Shown: positions 32,149-40,502 of the stretch, piece after piece
Layout: each line of letters starts with the position of its first letter
How positions within the stretch are numbered: the stretch's first letter is position 1
Origin: a candidate division NC10 bacterium RIFCSPLOWO2_12_FULL_66_18
GTDB taxonomy: Bacteria; Methylomirabilota; Methylomirabilia; Methylomirabilales; 2-02-FULL-66-22
Direction: 5' to 3'
DNA length: 44,415 nt
NCBI GenBank assembly: GCA_001771285.1
Contig: METI01000052.1
Location: forward strand, 3,475-47,889
The notes under the pieces: model-generated
Databases searched by the model: none
Seen by the model: only the letters and a program-made list of their open reading frames with translations
What the model was told of the DNA's origin: nothing
Made by a program: the position numbers and the translations under genes

Positions 32149-33735
32149 TCAGAAGACCGGGCAGACAGACGCGAAGAGGCCGAGCAGGGGTACCAGCAGG
32201 TAGATGGGCCAGCGGCCAGGGGAGGGGGAGGGCTGGCGCACCGCCGCCGGGCGGGGCCCCAGCGAGTGAAGCAAGGTGAGGATGCCGACGTACCCGAAGC
32301 CCAGGGTGTAGAGAATCAGGAACGGCCCGATGAGGAAGCGGCCCCGCTCCAGGAAGAGGTAGACGCCGATCGCGCAGTAGGCCGAGAGCAAAAGCTCGCC
32401 CACGGCCGTCCAGGAGAATTGGGAGCGGTACTGCTTGGTGCGCCAGGAGTCCTGCCGGCTCTGGATGGCGAACTTCGGCGTCCGGATGAAGTCGCCGGCC
32501 CGCTGGAATAGCCCCTCCAGGACCGCCTGGGTGTTGCTGAGGGCGATGCCGGTCCCCAGCAGCATCAGCGACGGGAGGTAGGGCAGGCGCCGCCGCCAGT
32601 CCGGGTAGAGCACTCGCTGGGAGTAGCAGTAGAGGGCGGACGGGCCGAGGGTGGCCAGGCAGAAGAATGCCGTGGACGCGAAGAGGCTACGCCACGAGGC
32701 GAAGAACCAGTCGAGGTACAGGAGCAGGGGCGAGGCGATCGCCACCAGGAGCATCAACGGGTGGGCGGCGTAATGCGTGAGATGAATCACCGCCTGATAC
32801 TTCTTGAACCATGAGCCGGGGGCCCGGAGGATGGCGGGGACGAGCTTCCGCGCCGTCTGGATCGAGCCCTTGGCCCAGCGCTGCTGCTGCGACTTGAACC
32901 CCTGGATCTGCACCGGCAGCTCGGCCGGACAGACCACGTCGGGAAGGAAAACCAGGCGCCAGCCCTTGAGCTGGGCCCGGTAGCTCAGATCCAGATCCTC
33001 GGTGAGCGTATCGGCCTGCCAGCCCCCTGCATCCTGGATGGCCGTCTTCCGCCAGATCCCGGCCGTCCCGTTGAAGTTCAGGTACAGCCCCGCCCAGGCC
33101 CGCGACCCCTGCTCCACGCCGAAGTGGCCGTCGATCCCGAATGCCTGCCCGGTCGTGAGGAGGGAATAATCGCGGTTGAGGTGGCCCCATCGCGTCTGGA
33201 CCATGGCCACTATGGGATCCCCGAAGTAGGGGAGCGTGCGACGCAGGAATTCCGGATTCGGCACGAAGTCCGCGTCGAAGATGGCCACGAACTCGCCGCG
33301 GCAGGCGGCGAGGCCCTCCTTGAGGGCTCCCGCCTTGTACCCGGTGCGGACCGTCCTGTGCAGGTGGACAACCTGGACCCCGGCCGCCTGGTACTGCTGG
33401 ACCAATCGGCTGGCGATCTCCCGCGTGTCGTCCGCGGAGTCATCCAGGAGCTGGATCTCGAGGCGATCGCGCGGGTAGTCCAGGCTCGCGGCGGCCCGGA
33501 GCAGCCGCTCCACGACGTACCGTTCGTTGAAGACCGGGAGCTGCACCGTCACCACGGGGAGCATCGTCTCCGGCCGCTCGCCCCCGCCTGCCTGGATCGC
33601 GGCATCGGCAGCCAGGGCGGCCCGCCGGTGGCGGCGATGGAGGAGGATCAGGACGTAGCTGTTGATCCCGTACAGGAACAGCCCGAAGAGACACCCCAGA
33701 TAGAGGCCGGCCAGGATTCCCGCGAGCCAGATCAT
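32149..33735 (-). CDS. Family 2 glycosyltransferase, cellulose-synthase-like membrane enzyme
   Basis: A 528-residue processive-type GT2. An N-terminal helix (residues 2-30) precedes the catalytic domain: LPVFNERYVVERLL (near 66), DDS (98-100), FDADF (153-157), TEDLDL (245-250) and QQQRW (283-287). These are the D,D,D,QxxRW set of cellulose- and hyaluronan-synthase-like enzymes. Four or more C-terminal helices follow. The ATG overlaps the stop of the preceding membrane mannosyltransferase gene (ATGA). It is last in the minus-strand operon. Sugar donor and acceptor are unknown. Confidence 0.92.
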   Translation of the reverse strand: MIWLAGILAGLYLGCLFGLFLYGINSYVLILLHRRHRRAALAADAAIQAGGGERPETMLPVVTVQLPVFNERYVVERLLRAAASLDYPRDRLEIQLLDDSADDTREIASRLVQQYQAAGVQVVHLHRTVRTGYKAGALKEGLAACRGEFVAIFDADFVPNPEFLRRTLPYFGDPIVAMVQTRWGHLNRDYSLLTTGQAFGIDGHFGVEQGSRAWAGLYLNFNGTAGIWRKTAIQDAGGWQADTLTEDLDLSYRAQLKGWRLVFLPDVVCPAELPVQIQGFKSQQQRWAKGSIQTARKLVPAILRAPGSWFKKYQAVIHLTHYAAHPLMLLVAIASPLLLYLDWFFASWRSLFASTAFFCLATLGPSALYCYSQRVLYPDWRRRLPYLPSLMLLGTGIALSNTQAVLEGLFQRAGDFIRTPKFAIQSRQDSWRTKQYRSQFSWTAVGELLLSAYCAIGVYLFLERGRFLIGPFLILYTLGFGYVGILTLLHSLGPRPAAVRQPSPSPGRWPIYLLVPLLGLFASVCPVF

Positions 33736-35135
33736 GGTATCTCCCGGGCGAGCCCCAGGCGCACGGCCGCCGGGGTGAGGACCCCCGGGAATCGCGCTTG
33801 CCAGCAGAGCAGGAGGAGGAACGGCAGGTATTCCAGGACGCCGATCAGGATGCGAGTAGATGGCGCCACCACATAGAAGGCGTAGCTGAGAGCGACGGCG
33901 ACGCTCAGGGAGATCCACGCCGGCCGCGGCTGCATGGCCAGGAACGGGACGATCCAGAGCAGGTACCAGGGATGGAGCGTCAGGGTGAAGAGCGTCGCAG
34001 CCGTGGCCACGACGAAGATGCGCGCCAAGAATGCCTGTGGGTCGCCCGCTTCGCGACGGACGATCCAAATCAGCGCCCCGAGCAAGGCGGCTCGTCCGAT
34101 CCACGAGGCCCAGAGCACCGGCGCCGTGCTGAGGCGCGAAACCAGGAGAATGACCAGGCCCATCAGGGAGGGGTTGAACACCTCGTAGGGATCGGCGAGG
34201 TAGCGCGGGAGATGTCCCAGTATCTGCCATCCGGTCCCGGGCAGAAGCGGCAGGTACCCGAGGAGGACGGTGGCGCCACACCCGAGGAGCAAAGGCCAGC
34301 GGCGCCGGCCGAGAAAGGCCGGGAGCAGCAGGATCGGGTAGATCTTGATGAGCGCCGCGGCACCCAGCGCCACGCCGGCCACGGCGTCCTTGCCCCGCTG
34401 CCAGGCCAGGACGGCCAGCAGGATGAACGGGATGGCCAGCGCGTCCACGTGTCCCGAGCCGGCAATCTCGAACACGGCCAGCGGATGCCAGGCGTACAGA
34501 ATGACCCGGCTGCGTGGCAGCCCCAGGCTCCGCAGGAGGTGCAGGAGAATGAGGATACTGGCCAGATCCCCCAGGAGCATGAGCGCCTTCATGGCGGTCA
34601 CGCTTTCCCCGCCCACGGCACGTACGGCGCGGAAGGCGGCCTGGGCCAGGGGTGGATAGATCGTTCGGGCGAATGGCCGGTTCTGTTGCTGGTAGAGGGG
34701 ATCCTTCCTGACCGCCTCGTTGTCGAAGTCTGCCGGCCGTGAGAGGTACGGGTTGAGGCCGGACGCCTGGATGCGGGCGTCCCAGATGTATCGGTAGATG
34801 TCACTCGACAGAACCGGAGGTGTCGGCAGCAGGAGGAGGCGGAAGAGGAGGGCAAATCCGAGAATCAAGCCCAGGGTCGTTTTCTCCTCGGCGTTGCCCC
34901 GGAAGGTCCACCACGCCCCCGCCATGGCCAGGAGGAAGAGGGGGACGAAGTGGAGGAGGAAGACCATCAGGAAGTCTGGGAGGGGAAACCCCCAACGGAG
35001 GAATACCGGGTGACCTCTGATCCGGGCGACGATCAAGAGGTAGCCCAGCGCCGAGGCAGCTCCCAGAAGCAGCAGGCGAAGGCGAAGCCATTTCGCGGAA
35101 TTGCCTTCGTGCTTGCGAGAGACTGGGCTGGTCAT
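33732..35135 (-). CDS. GT87/DUF2029-type integral membrane glycosyltransferase
   Basis: A 467-residue protein with about eleven membrane helices. The first periplasmic loop holds PPVLSSDIYRYIWDARIQAS then GLNPY, the DxY(R)YxW-type pattern of GT-C polyprenyl-phosphate-mannose-dependent transferases, and TIYPPLAQ (near 166) is also typical. Later come HPLAVFEIAGSGHVDALAIP and ALIKIYPILLLP. GT-C enzymes transfer a sugar from a lipid carrier on the outer face of the inner membrane. It overlaps the GT2 gene by 4 nt. Confidence 0.88.
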   Translation of the reverse strand: MTSPVSRKHEGNSAKWLRLRLLLLGAASALGYLLIVARIRGHPVFLRWGFPLPDFLMVFLLHFVPLFLLAMAGAWWTFRGNAEEKTTLGLILGFALLFRLLLLPTPPVLSSDIYRYIWDARIQASGLNPYLSRPADFDNEAVRKDPLYQQQNRPFARTIYPPLAQAAFRAVRAVGGESVTAMKALMLLGDLASILILLHLLRSLGLPRSRVILYAWHPLAVFEIAGSGHVDALAIPFILLAVLAWQRGKDAVAGVALGAAALIKIYPILLLPAFLGRRRWPLLLGCGATVLLGYLPLLPGTGWQILGHLPRYLADPYEVFNPSLMGLVILLVSRLSTAPVLWASWIGRAALLGALIWIVRREAGDPQAFLARIFVVATAATLFTLTLHPWYLLWIVPFLAMQPRPAWISLSVAVALSYAFYVVAPSTRILIGVLEYLPFLLLLCWQARFPGVLTPAAVRLGLAREIP

Positions 35136-35176
35136 CTTCCCACCAGAAAGATGCGGCTGTGGTCAGGTTGGGTACG

Positions 35177-35719
35177 CTATGTCAGGAACCCGAGGGCGCG
35201 GGCCCACGATCGTTTCGCGAGTGTCGGCGCGCCCAGGCGGCGGGCCAGCCACCCGTCCAGGCCGATGACCCGGCCTGGGTGGGTGCTGAGGAAGACCAGG
35301 GCATAACCCACGAGCATGACATAACTCCACGGCCACTCGGCGGGATGCCGGATCAGGCCGACCAGGAGGTTCGCCGACATGGCGAGCGCGACCAACGCCC
35401 CCAGCCGGCCCAGGACGCCCAGGAGGTGTGAGAATCCAATAAACAGTTCGGTGAGGAGGGTCAGCCAGGCGAACAGCAGGAAGTTCGGGAGGACCACCGA
35501 CTCCACGAAGAATCGGTGGGGCGGCAGCATGGAATACTTCGCCATCTCCTGGGTCCAGTAGAAGAGGCCGCCGTTGCTCCACATGCCGAAGTCCGGCGGC
35601 ACCTTCCACTTGGCCTGCTGGAGCCAGAGGATACCGTACAGGATGCGGAGGATCGCCAAGACGTAAGGGGTGCTGGCGCTCTCCCAGCTTCGATTGGCTG
35701 TCATGTCGGGCGCCTTCAT
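35177..35719 (-). CDS. DoxX-like small membrane protein
   Basis: A 180-residue protein with four hydrophobic segments. LAILRILYGILWLQQAKWKV near residue 22, then ELFIGFSHLLGVLGRLGALV and the late SYVMLVGYALVFLSTHPGRV match the DoxX/DUF417-like four-helix family, whose functions are mostly unclear. The ATG at 35719 overlaps the preceding gene's stop (ATGA); MTANRS five codons later is an alternative start. A 41-nt gap separates it from the GT87 gene. Confidence 0.82.
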   Translation of the reverse strand: MKAPDMTANRSWESASTPYVLAILRILYGILWLQQAKWKVPPDFGMWSNGGLFYWTQEMAKYSMLPPHRFFVESVVLPNFLLFAWLTLLTELFIGFSHLLGVLGRLGALVALAMSANLLVGLIRHPAEWPWSYVMLVGYALVFLSTHPGRVIGLDGWLARRLGAPTLAKRSWARALGFLT

Positions 35720-36390
35720 GGTTGTGCGAGTGTCAGGTGCCGGAGGAAGGCCCGGGTGTGCTGCGCCGGCGTGCCGTTCCTGGCCAGGTCGTCGTCCAGC
35801 CGGTCCAGGTCCTTCCCCGTGTCCACATCGAACCACGGGGGGAGCAGGTGCACGCGCAGGCCGGCCGTGGCGGCCTTGCCCAGTGTCTGCTCCAGCACGA
35901 CACCCGTGCTCCATGTGATCCCCTGAAAGAGCGCCGGCGACGGACGCCGGAGGCCGGCGAGGTAATACCCTCCATCCTCGGCCGGGCCGAAGACGGCGTC
36001 GGTCCCACGGTCGCCTGTCCGCTCCACGGCCTCGACCAGGTACCGGTCGGGAAGACTCGGCGTGTCGCTGTCAATGATCACGACGCCCGGGTGGCCGGCG
36101 GCGAGGAGCCGCTGCGAGAGCTGGTCCAGCCGCTCGCCCAGGTCTCTGCCCTCCTGGGGGACCAGCAGAAAGCCCTCGCCGGCCAGATCGCGGAAGAAGC
36201 CCTCCGCCTCCCGCGGGGTGAACGCCAGGTACGGGGCCGCGGCCGGGACGCGCCGGACCTGGGCCATCTTGTCCAGGAGGAAACAGCGATAGAGTTCCGC
36301 CGCCTGCTCCGGGGTGAGGGGCGGGCACAGCCGCGTCTTCACGCGGCCGGGAGCCGGCTGTTTGACCATGATGACCAGGGCGATGTTCAC
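35716..36390 (-). CDS. TIGR04282/DUF2064-family glycosyltransferase-like protein
   Basis: A 224-residue nucleotide-sugar-transferase-fold protein. KQPAPGRVKTRLCPPLTPEQ at the start, IIDSDTPSLP (near 118) and FGPAEDGGYYLAGLR (near 143) are diagnostic of DUF2064/TIGR04282, members of which are tied to arsenosugar and other glycan pathways. The start is taken as GTG 36390, which has a GGAAG ribosome site 5 nt away. ATG 36408, six codons upstream, has none. No arsM or arsS neighbour is present, so arsenosugar synthesis is not supported here. Confidence 0.85.
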   Translation of the reverse strand: MNIALVIMVKQPAPGRVKTRLCPPLTPEQAAELYRCFLLDKMAQVRRVPAAAPYLAFTPREAEGFFRDLAGEGFLLVPQEGRDLGERLDQLSQRLLAAGHPGVVIIDSDTPSLPDRYLVEAVERTGDRGTDAVFGPAEDGGYYLAGLRRPSPALFQGITWSTGVVLEQTLGKAATAGLRVHLLPPWFDVDTGKDLDRLDDDLARNGTPAQHTRAFLRHLTLAQP

Positions 36391-36511
36391 GTTACTTCCT
36401 TGAAACATGAAATGTGATGAGTGAAACGTGAAGCGTGAACCTTGAACGTTGAACCTGGAACCTTCAACCCTCGAACGTTAGCGCGACACAGCGCGGCGCG
36501 TGGCACAAACC
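36391..36511. other. Spacer within the radical SAM/glycosyltransferase operon
   Basis: A 121-nt gap made of repeats of the type GTGAAACGTGAAGCGTGAACC/TTGAACGTTGAACC, a low-complexity pattern seen in dispersed intergenic repeats. It is the only sizeable gap in the operon and may be a later insertion. Confidence 0.4.
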
Positions 36512-37522
36512 TCAGATGGACCAGAGGCGGCCGCAGCCCCGGCACGGATCGGGGGCCTCGGTGGTCTCGAAGCGCGTCCGGAACTGCTGGTACCGGTCGC
36601 CGTTCCAGATCTCCGCAAAGGGTTCGGTGAGGGCGTTCCCCAGGATGAGCCCGGCGTAATCCTTGGCCGTCCAGGGCGAGATGCAACAGGGGAGCACGTT
36701 GCCGTTGGCGGTCACGTAGCTCAGGCTCCACGGTCGCTGGCAGCCGGACCAGGGACGCTCCCGCTCCTCGGGCGTGAGGCTCGCCTCCGGCGCGGCGTCC
36801 CCGGACGCGGAGAGGGTGATGCCGAGGTCCTGGCTGAGGCGGGTGGCCTCCGCCAGCGCCTCGGCCTCCAGCGTGCTCAGCACTCCGTACAGCGACTGCT
36901 CCTGGACCGCCAGCCCCTGCCCATAATGGACGAGGCGCTGCACGTTCACGACGCATGCGCCGATCTTCCCCGCCAGGCGGATGAAGTCCGGGAGCTCACC
37001 CACGTTCTTCTTCATGACCGTGAACCAGAGGGAGATCCTCGGTGTGGCGACGCCGAGTTCCTTCTGCAGGCCGACCAGGGCGGTGAGGTTCTCCACGACC
37101 CGGTCGAACGTCGGGACGCCCCGGATCGCCCGGTAGGTCTCGGACGTTGCGGCGTCCATGGAGACCCGGAGCTCGCCCAAGCCGCTTTCGATGAGGGCGC
37201 GCCGCTTCTTGTCCGTCAGGCCGATGGCGTCGGAATTGAACACGACGGTGACGTCGCGCCCAGTGAGATAGGCGATCATCCGGAAGAGATCCGGGTTGAG
37301 CAGGGGCTCACCGATCCCGTGGAGGAACACCCGCTGAAGGCGGGGAAACTGCTCGACGATTCGCGTGAGTTCGGGCAGGGTCAAGTCCTTGGGTGGCTCC
37401 AGGGTTTGGAAGGTCCGGATGCACGTCTGGCAGAGCGAGTCACAGCGGTTGGTGGTCTCGATGTAGAGGACCGCCGGCAATTCCTGGACAACCGGGGGGC
37501 GGCCACTCCGGGTGCACGTCAT
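36512..37522 (-). CDS. Radical SAM protein with SPASM-type C-terminal cysteines
   Basis: A 336-residue radical SAM enzyme. The [4Fe-4S]-SAM site is CDSLCQTC (Cys27, Cys31, Cys34), followed by FLHGIGEPLLNPDLF, the GGE-like strand. The C-terminal part has GCQRPW, NVLPCCI and DPCRGCGRLW, a SPASM/twitch-type auxiliary cluster domain. Such proteins modify peptides, sugars or alcohols by radical chemistry. The ATG at 37522 overlaps the stop of the upstream radical SAM gene (ATGA). The substrate is unknown and no precursor peptide gene was recognised nearby. Confidence 0.9.
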   Translation of the reverse strand: MTCTRSGRPPVVQELPAVLYIETTNRCDSLCQTCIRTFQTLEPPKDLTLPELTRIVEQFPRLQRVFLHGIGEPLLNPDLFRMIAYLTGRDVTVVFNSDAIGLTDKKRRALIESGLGELRVSMDAATSETYRAIRGVPTFDRVVENLTALVGLQKELGVATPRISLWFTVMKKNVGELPDFIRLAGKIGACVVNVQRLVHYGQGLAVQEQSLYGVLSTLEAEALAEATRLSQDLGITLSASGDAAPEASLTPEERERPWSGCQRPWSLSYVTANGNVLPCCISPWTAKDYAGLILGNALTEPFAEIWNGDRYQQFRTRFETTEAPDPCRGCGRLWSI

Positions 37523-38544
37523 GGCAGCATGCTCCCGTGGCCGTCCACGCAGAGGATCGTGGTGCAGGCCGAGCCGGACTTGAGCAGCGCCTTCCCTCTG
37601 GCCATCCGGGCGGAGAGCGAAAGCGTCTCCTGCCGGATGATGGGGCAGTACGGATCGGGAGCCGCGATGTCGCCGGCCAGGAGGCGGCGGCCCACGCAGC
37701 CGCCGGCGCAACTCGCTTCGAAGGCGCAGCCGTGGCAGGCGGCCGGCACCTGCCGCGCCGCGCAGAAATCATTGCTCTGCAGGATGGCCTCCTTCAGCTC
37801 CCACAGCCGCTCCAGGGGCAGGCCGTTGCCCTGCCAGTAGACGCAGGGGATGACCCGGCGCTTGGGGGTGACGCGGATCGTCCGCCGGCCGCAGGCGCAG
37901 CCCGAGAGACTGTTCAGGCCCAGCATGGCGTTGACGATCGGCTCGGTCGTGGTGACCAGGCCGGCGGCGTCGAAGAGCCGGCGCCAGCCATCCCAGAACT
38001 GCTCATAGGTCATGGAGAAGGCGTCCGATTTCACCGGCTGGTAAACATTCACCCGGAAGTTCGCGCCGCGCTCGTGTGCCAGGCGGGCGATCTGCGGGAG
38101 CCGCTGGTAGTTGGTCCGCATCATCACGGAGATGATGGTGATCTCGACGCCCAGCGCGCGGCAGCGCTCCATGGCCTGCATGGCCATGTCCCAGGAGCCC
38201 GGGCCGCGGAAGGCGTCCTGCTCCCTGGGCGTGGGAAAGTCAAAGGAGAACTCCACCTCCGAAAGCGATCGCAGGAGAGGATCGGGCATCACCTGGACCG
38301 TGTAGCCATTGGTCGTCAGGCTGGTCTTGATGTCCCGACCCAGCAGGTGCTCCACGACGGCGTTGTACTCGGGGTGGAGTCCGTTCTCGCCGGTGCCAAG
38401 GTTGGCCGAGGCGACCGGCAAGCTGTCACAGATCCGCCGAACGTCCTGCAGGGAGAGGCGGAAGGTCCCGTCGGTTGGGCGGTAACAATGCGCACAGGCG
38501 AGGTTACACTCGTTGGTGAGGCCCAGGCCGAGGGAGTAGGCCAT
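37519..38544 (-). CDS. Radical SAM protein, first gene of the operon
   Basis: A 341-residue radical SAM enzyme starting MAYSLGLGLTNECNLACAHC; the cluster cysteines are 13, 17 and 20. ANLGTGENGLHPEY is the GGE-type strand. The C-terminal region is cysteine-rich (CACGRRTIRV, RRVIPCVYWQG, CHGCAFEASCAGGCVGRR, DPYCP), matching a SPASM domain with auxiliary clusters. The frame is open to an ATG at 38619, but that codon overlaps the -10 box of a good promoter. ATG 38544, preceded by ACGAGGAT, is therefore chosen. Confidence 0.87.
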   Translation of the reverse strand: MAYSLGLGLTNECNLACAHCYRPTDGTFRLSLQDVRRICDSLPVASANLGTGENGLHPEYNAVVEHLLGRDIKTSLTTNGYTVQVMPDPLLRSLSEVEFSFDFPTPREQDAFRGPGSWDMAMQAMERCRALGVEITIISVMMRTNYQRLPQIARLAHERGANFRVNVYQPVKSDAFSMTYEQFWDGWRRLFDAAGLVTTTEPIVNAMLGLNSLSGCACGRRTIRVTPKRRVIPCVYWQGNGLPLERLWELKEAILQSNDFCAARQVPAACHGCAFEASCAGGCVGRRLLAGDIAAPDPYCPIIRQETLSLSARMARGKALLKSGSACTTILCVDGHGSMLP

Positions 38545-38617
38545 GGCGATCCTCGTGACGGGGTGCAGGCCGGACACCTCCTGCAGGCCCCGTGAATCCA
38601 GCGGGGAAGTGCATCGC

Positions 38618-38647
38618 ATTGTATTCGCCGTAATTGAACCGGGTCAA
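38618..38647 (-). promoter_or_regulatory. Promoter of the radical SAM/glycosyltransferase operon
   Basis: Minus-strand TTGACC (38642-38647), an 18-nt spacer and TACAAT (38618-38623; five of six to consensus). Predicted transcription start is about 38611, leaving a leader of about 67 nt before ATG 38544. Confidence 0.6.
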
Positions 38648-38932
38648 GATCAAATTGGAGCAGTTCGGTCCCTATTCTGTCGTATCAGATGCATACTCCC
38701 AGCGAAGTGTTTCAGTATGTAACAGTCCTGACATGGTCATGAGACCGGGTTCACATGGTCCCCACCGGGCCAGTTTCTATGAATCTTCTGCCTGCCCCCC
38801 CTGTTGCCTTCCCCGACATCCCCGACAGGCCGAATTGACCGGCTGTAGTCCGCATGTTACAGTCCTCCGTCGCCGTCACCGGAGCGGGTGGTTCCAAGGC
38901 ACGTCGGGCCTGGAAGGGGAGGTTCAACGCAG
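38648..38932. other. Divergent intergenic region
   Basis: About 285 nt between the minus-strand operon and the plus-strand Spy-like gene, relatively AT-rich. GTAACAGTCCTGACATGGTCATGAGACC (about 38718-38745, only partly quoted as ATGTAACAGTCC) and ATGTTACAGTCC (38853-38864) share the core TACAGTCC or AACAGTCC, a possible paired regulator site. No gene was supported. Confidence 0.35.
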
Positions 38933-39487
38933 ATGAAGCGGGCATTCGTTGTCGGATCCGGGATAGCCCCGATGGTTCTGGCCCTTCTGATGGGGAGCGG
39001 CGCGGCGTCGGCCGAAAGGCTGCCCGAGCAGGTCCCATCGAATATTCGCAGCCTCAGTGTCGAGGAGATCCGCGGACTTTGGGACGGCGAGGGCATGGGG
39101 TTGGCCCGGGCGGCGGAACTCAACGGGCATCCGGGGCCCACCCACCTCTTGGAGGCAGCCCGCGCTGGAAAGATCCACCTGTATGCAGAGCAACGACAGG
39201 CGATCGAGCGGATCCACGCGGCCATGAAGGCCCGGGCGCAGGCCCTGGGTCACCAGATTCTTGCCCAGGAGGCTCTGTTGGAGGCAGGCTTTCGCAGGGG
39301 GCACTTTGTCGAGGCAGACTTGGCCCGGCAGGTCGAGGACATCGGACGGAAGCGGGCGGAGCTCCGCCTGGCCCATCTGCGGGCGCACATGGAGACCGTA
39401 GGCCTCCTCCGGCCGGAGCAGATCGAAGAGTACTATCAGTTCCGGGGATTCCCTGCGCCGTCGGCGGGACACACCTTGGGCCATTGA
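38933..39487 (+). CDS. Spy/CpxP-like periplasmic protein
   Basis: A 184-residue exported protein with a signal peptide (SGIAPMVLALLMGSGAASA, cleaved near residue 27). The mature part is nearly all helical: IHLYAEQRQAIERIHAAMKA, then AQALGHQILAQEALLEAGF, then ADLARQVEDIGRKRAELRLA, LRAHMETVGLLRPEQIEEYY. The final LLRPEQ(I)xxYxxLRG matches the LTPEQ motif of Spy/CpxP/ZraP chaperone and metal-sensor proteins. The start is ATG 38933 after GGGGAGG. Role inferred as envelope stress or periplasmic chaperone. Confidence 0.75.
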   Translation: MKRAFVVGSGIAPMVLALLMGSGAASAERLPEQVPSNIRSLSVEEIRGLWDGEGMGLARAAELNGHPGPTHLLEAARAGKIHLYAEQRQAIERIHAAMKARAQALGHQILAQEALLEAGFRRGHFVEADLARQVEDIGRKRAELRLAHLRAHMETVGLLRPEQIEEYYQFRGFPAPSAGHTLGH

Positions 39488-39509
39488 CGCGCGAGAATCG
39501 GGGGGTTGC

Positions 39510-40502
39510 GTGAAGACGGTGATTGCGGGTGCCGGGGCGCTGGGGAGCGTCCTCGGAGGATATTTCGCCCAGGTGGGAGCCGATGTTACCCTCATCGCCA
39601 GGAAACCCCACGTGGAGGCGATCCGGGCGCAGGGGCTGGTCATCGAGGGCATGCGGGGGCGCCAGGTCATCCGGAATCTCAAGGCGGTCGTGGATCCGGC
39701 CGAGGTGCGGTCAGCCGACTTCCTGATCCTGGGCGTCAAGAGCCAGGATACGCCGCAGACCCTGGCCTCGCTCCGCCATCTGCGGGGGAAGCTGGGGGCG
39801 GCGATCTCGGTGCAGAACGGCGGGCGGAAAGAGGAGGAGCTGGCAGAAGCGTTCGGCCGGGAAGCGGTCGTGGGGGCCGCGACCATGGTCGGGGCGACGA
39901 TGCCCGAGCCGGGCCGGGTCATCCACACCTCGAACGGCGCCACCTGGATCGGCGAGTTGGACGGGCGACCCTCGGCGCGGGTCGAGGCCGTCGCGGAGCT
40001 GTACCGGAAGGCCGACCTTCCCATCGAGGTTCGCCCGGACATCCGGACGGTGATCTGGTGCAAGCTGAACCAGATGACTGCCGGGGCTGCCGTGTCGTGC
40101 GTGACGCGCCTGTTCCTCCACCAGGTCTACCTGGATCGGGGGCTGGCGACGCTGTTCGTGGAACTCTGCCGCGAGATCGCCCAGCTCGCGGAGCGCCAGG
40201 GGATCCCCCTGGAGGACTTCCGGGGCTTCGGCATGAAGACGGTGTGCAGCCTGCCGTTCGAGGACGCGGTGGAGTCGGTCATGGCCCGCGGGCGCGCCAT
40301 GGTGGAGCAGGGGATCACCCAGGTGAAGGTCTCCACGCTGCAGGACCTGGAGCGGGGGAAACCCACCGAGGCGGACCAGGTCATCGGCTACGTGGTGCAC
40401 CTGGCGGCGGAGCTCCAGGTGCCCGTCCCCACGGTCGAACTCCTGTACCGGATCATTCGCGGCGTGGAAGCCGCGCAGCTGGCATCCAGACCGACGGGGT
40501 GA
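39510..40502 (+). CDS. Ketopantoate reductase family oxidoreductase (PanE/ApbA)
   Basis: A 330-residue NADP-dependent reductase. The N-terminal GAGALGSVLGGYFA is the nucleotide-binding loop, ILGVKSQDTPQTL (near 72) and SVQNGG (near 106) are family blocks, and the catalytic-lysine region WCKLNQMTAGA (near 180) is intact. PanE makes pantoate for CoA synthesis, but many paralogues act on other 2-oxoacids. At 330 residues it is slightly long and no pan genes are adjacent. GTG 39510 follows GGGGGTT. Its stop shares one base with the next gene's ATG. Confidence 0.87.
   Translation: MKTVIAGAGALGSVLGGYFAQVGADVTLIARKPHVEAIRAQGLVIEGMRGRQVIRNLKAVVDPAEVRSADFLILGVKSQDTPQTLASLRHLRGKLGAAISVQNGGRKEEELAEAFGREAVVGAATMVGATMPEPGRVIHTSNGATWIGELDGRPSARVEAVAELYRKADLPIEVRPDIRTVIWCKLNQMTAGAAVSCVTRLFLHQVYLDRGLATLFVELCREIAQLAERQGIPLEDFRGFGMKTVCSLPFEDAVESVMARGRAMVEQGITQVKVSTLQDLERGKPTEADQVIGYVVHLAAELQVPVPTVELLYRIIRGVEAAQLASRPTG

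Noticed and set aside
35716-36390. Arsenosugar biosynthesis from the TIGR04282 protein
   Set aside because: No ArsM methyltransferase or ArsS-type radical SAM gene is adjacent; the two radical SAM proteins have SPASM-type features instead.
36397-36480. Small coding frames in the GTGAAACGTGAA/TTGAACGTTGAACC spacer
   Set aside because: The stretch is low-complexity repeat, with no ribosome site or protein-like composition.
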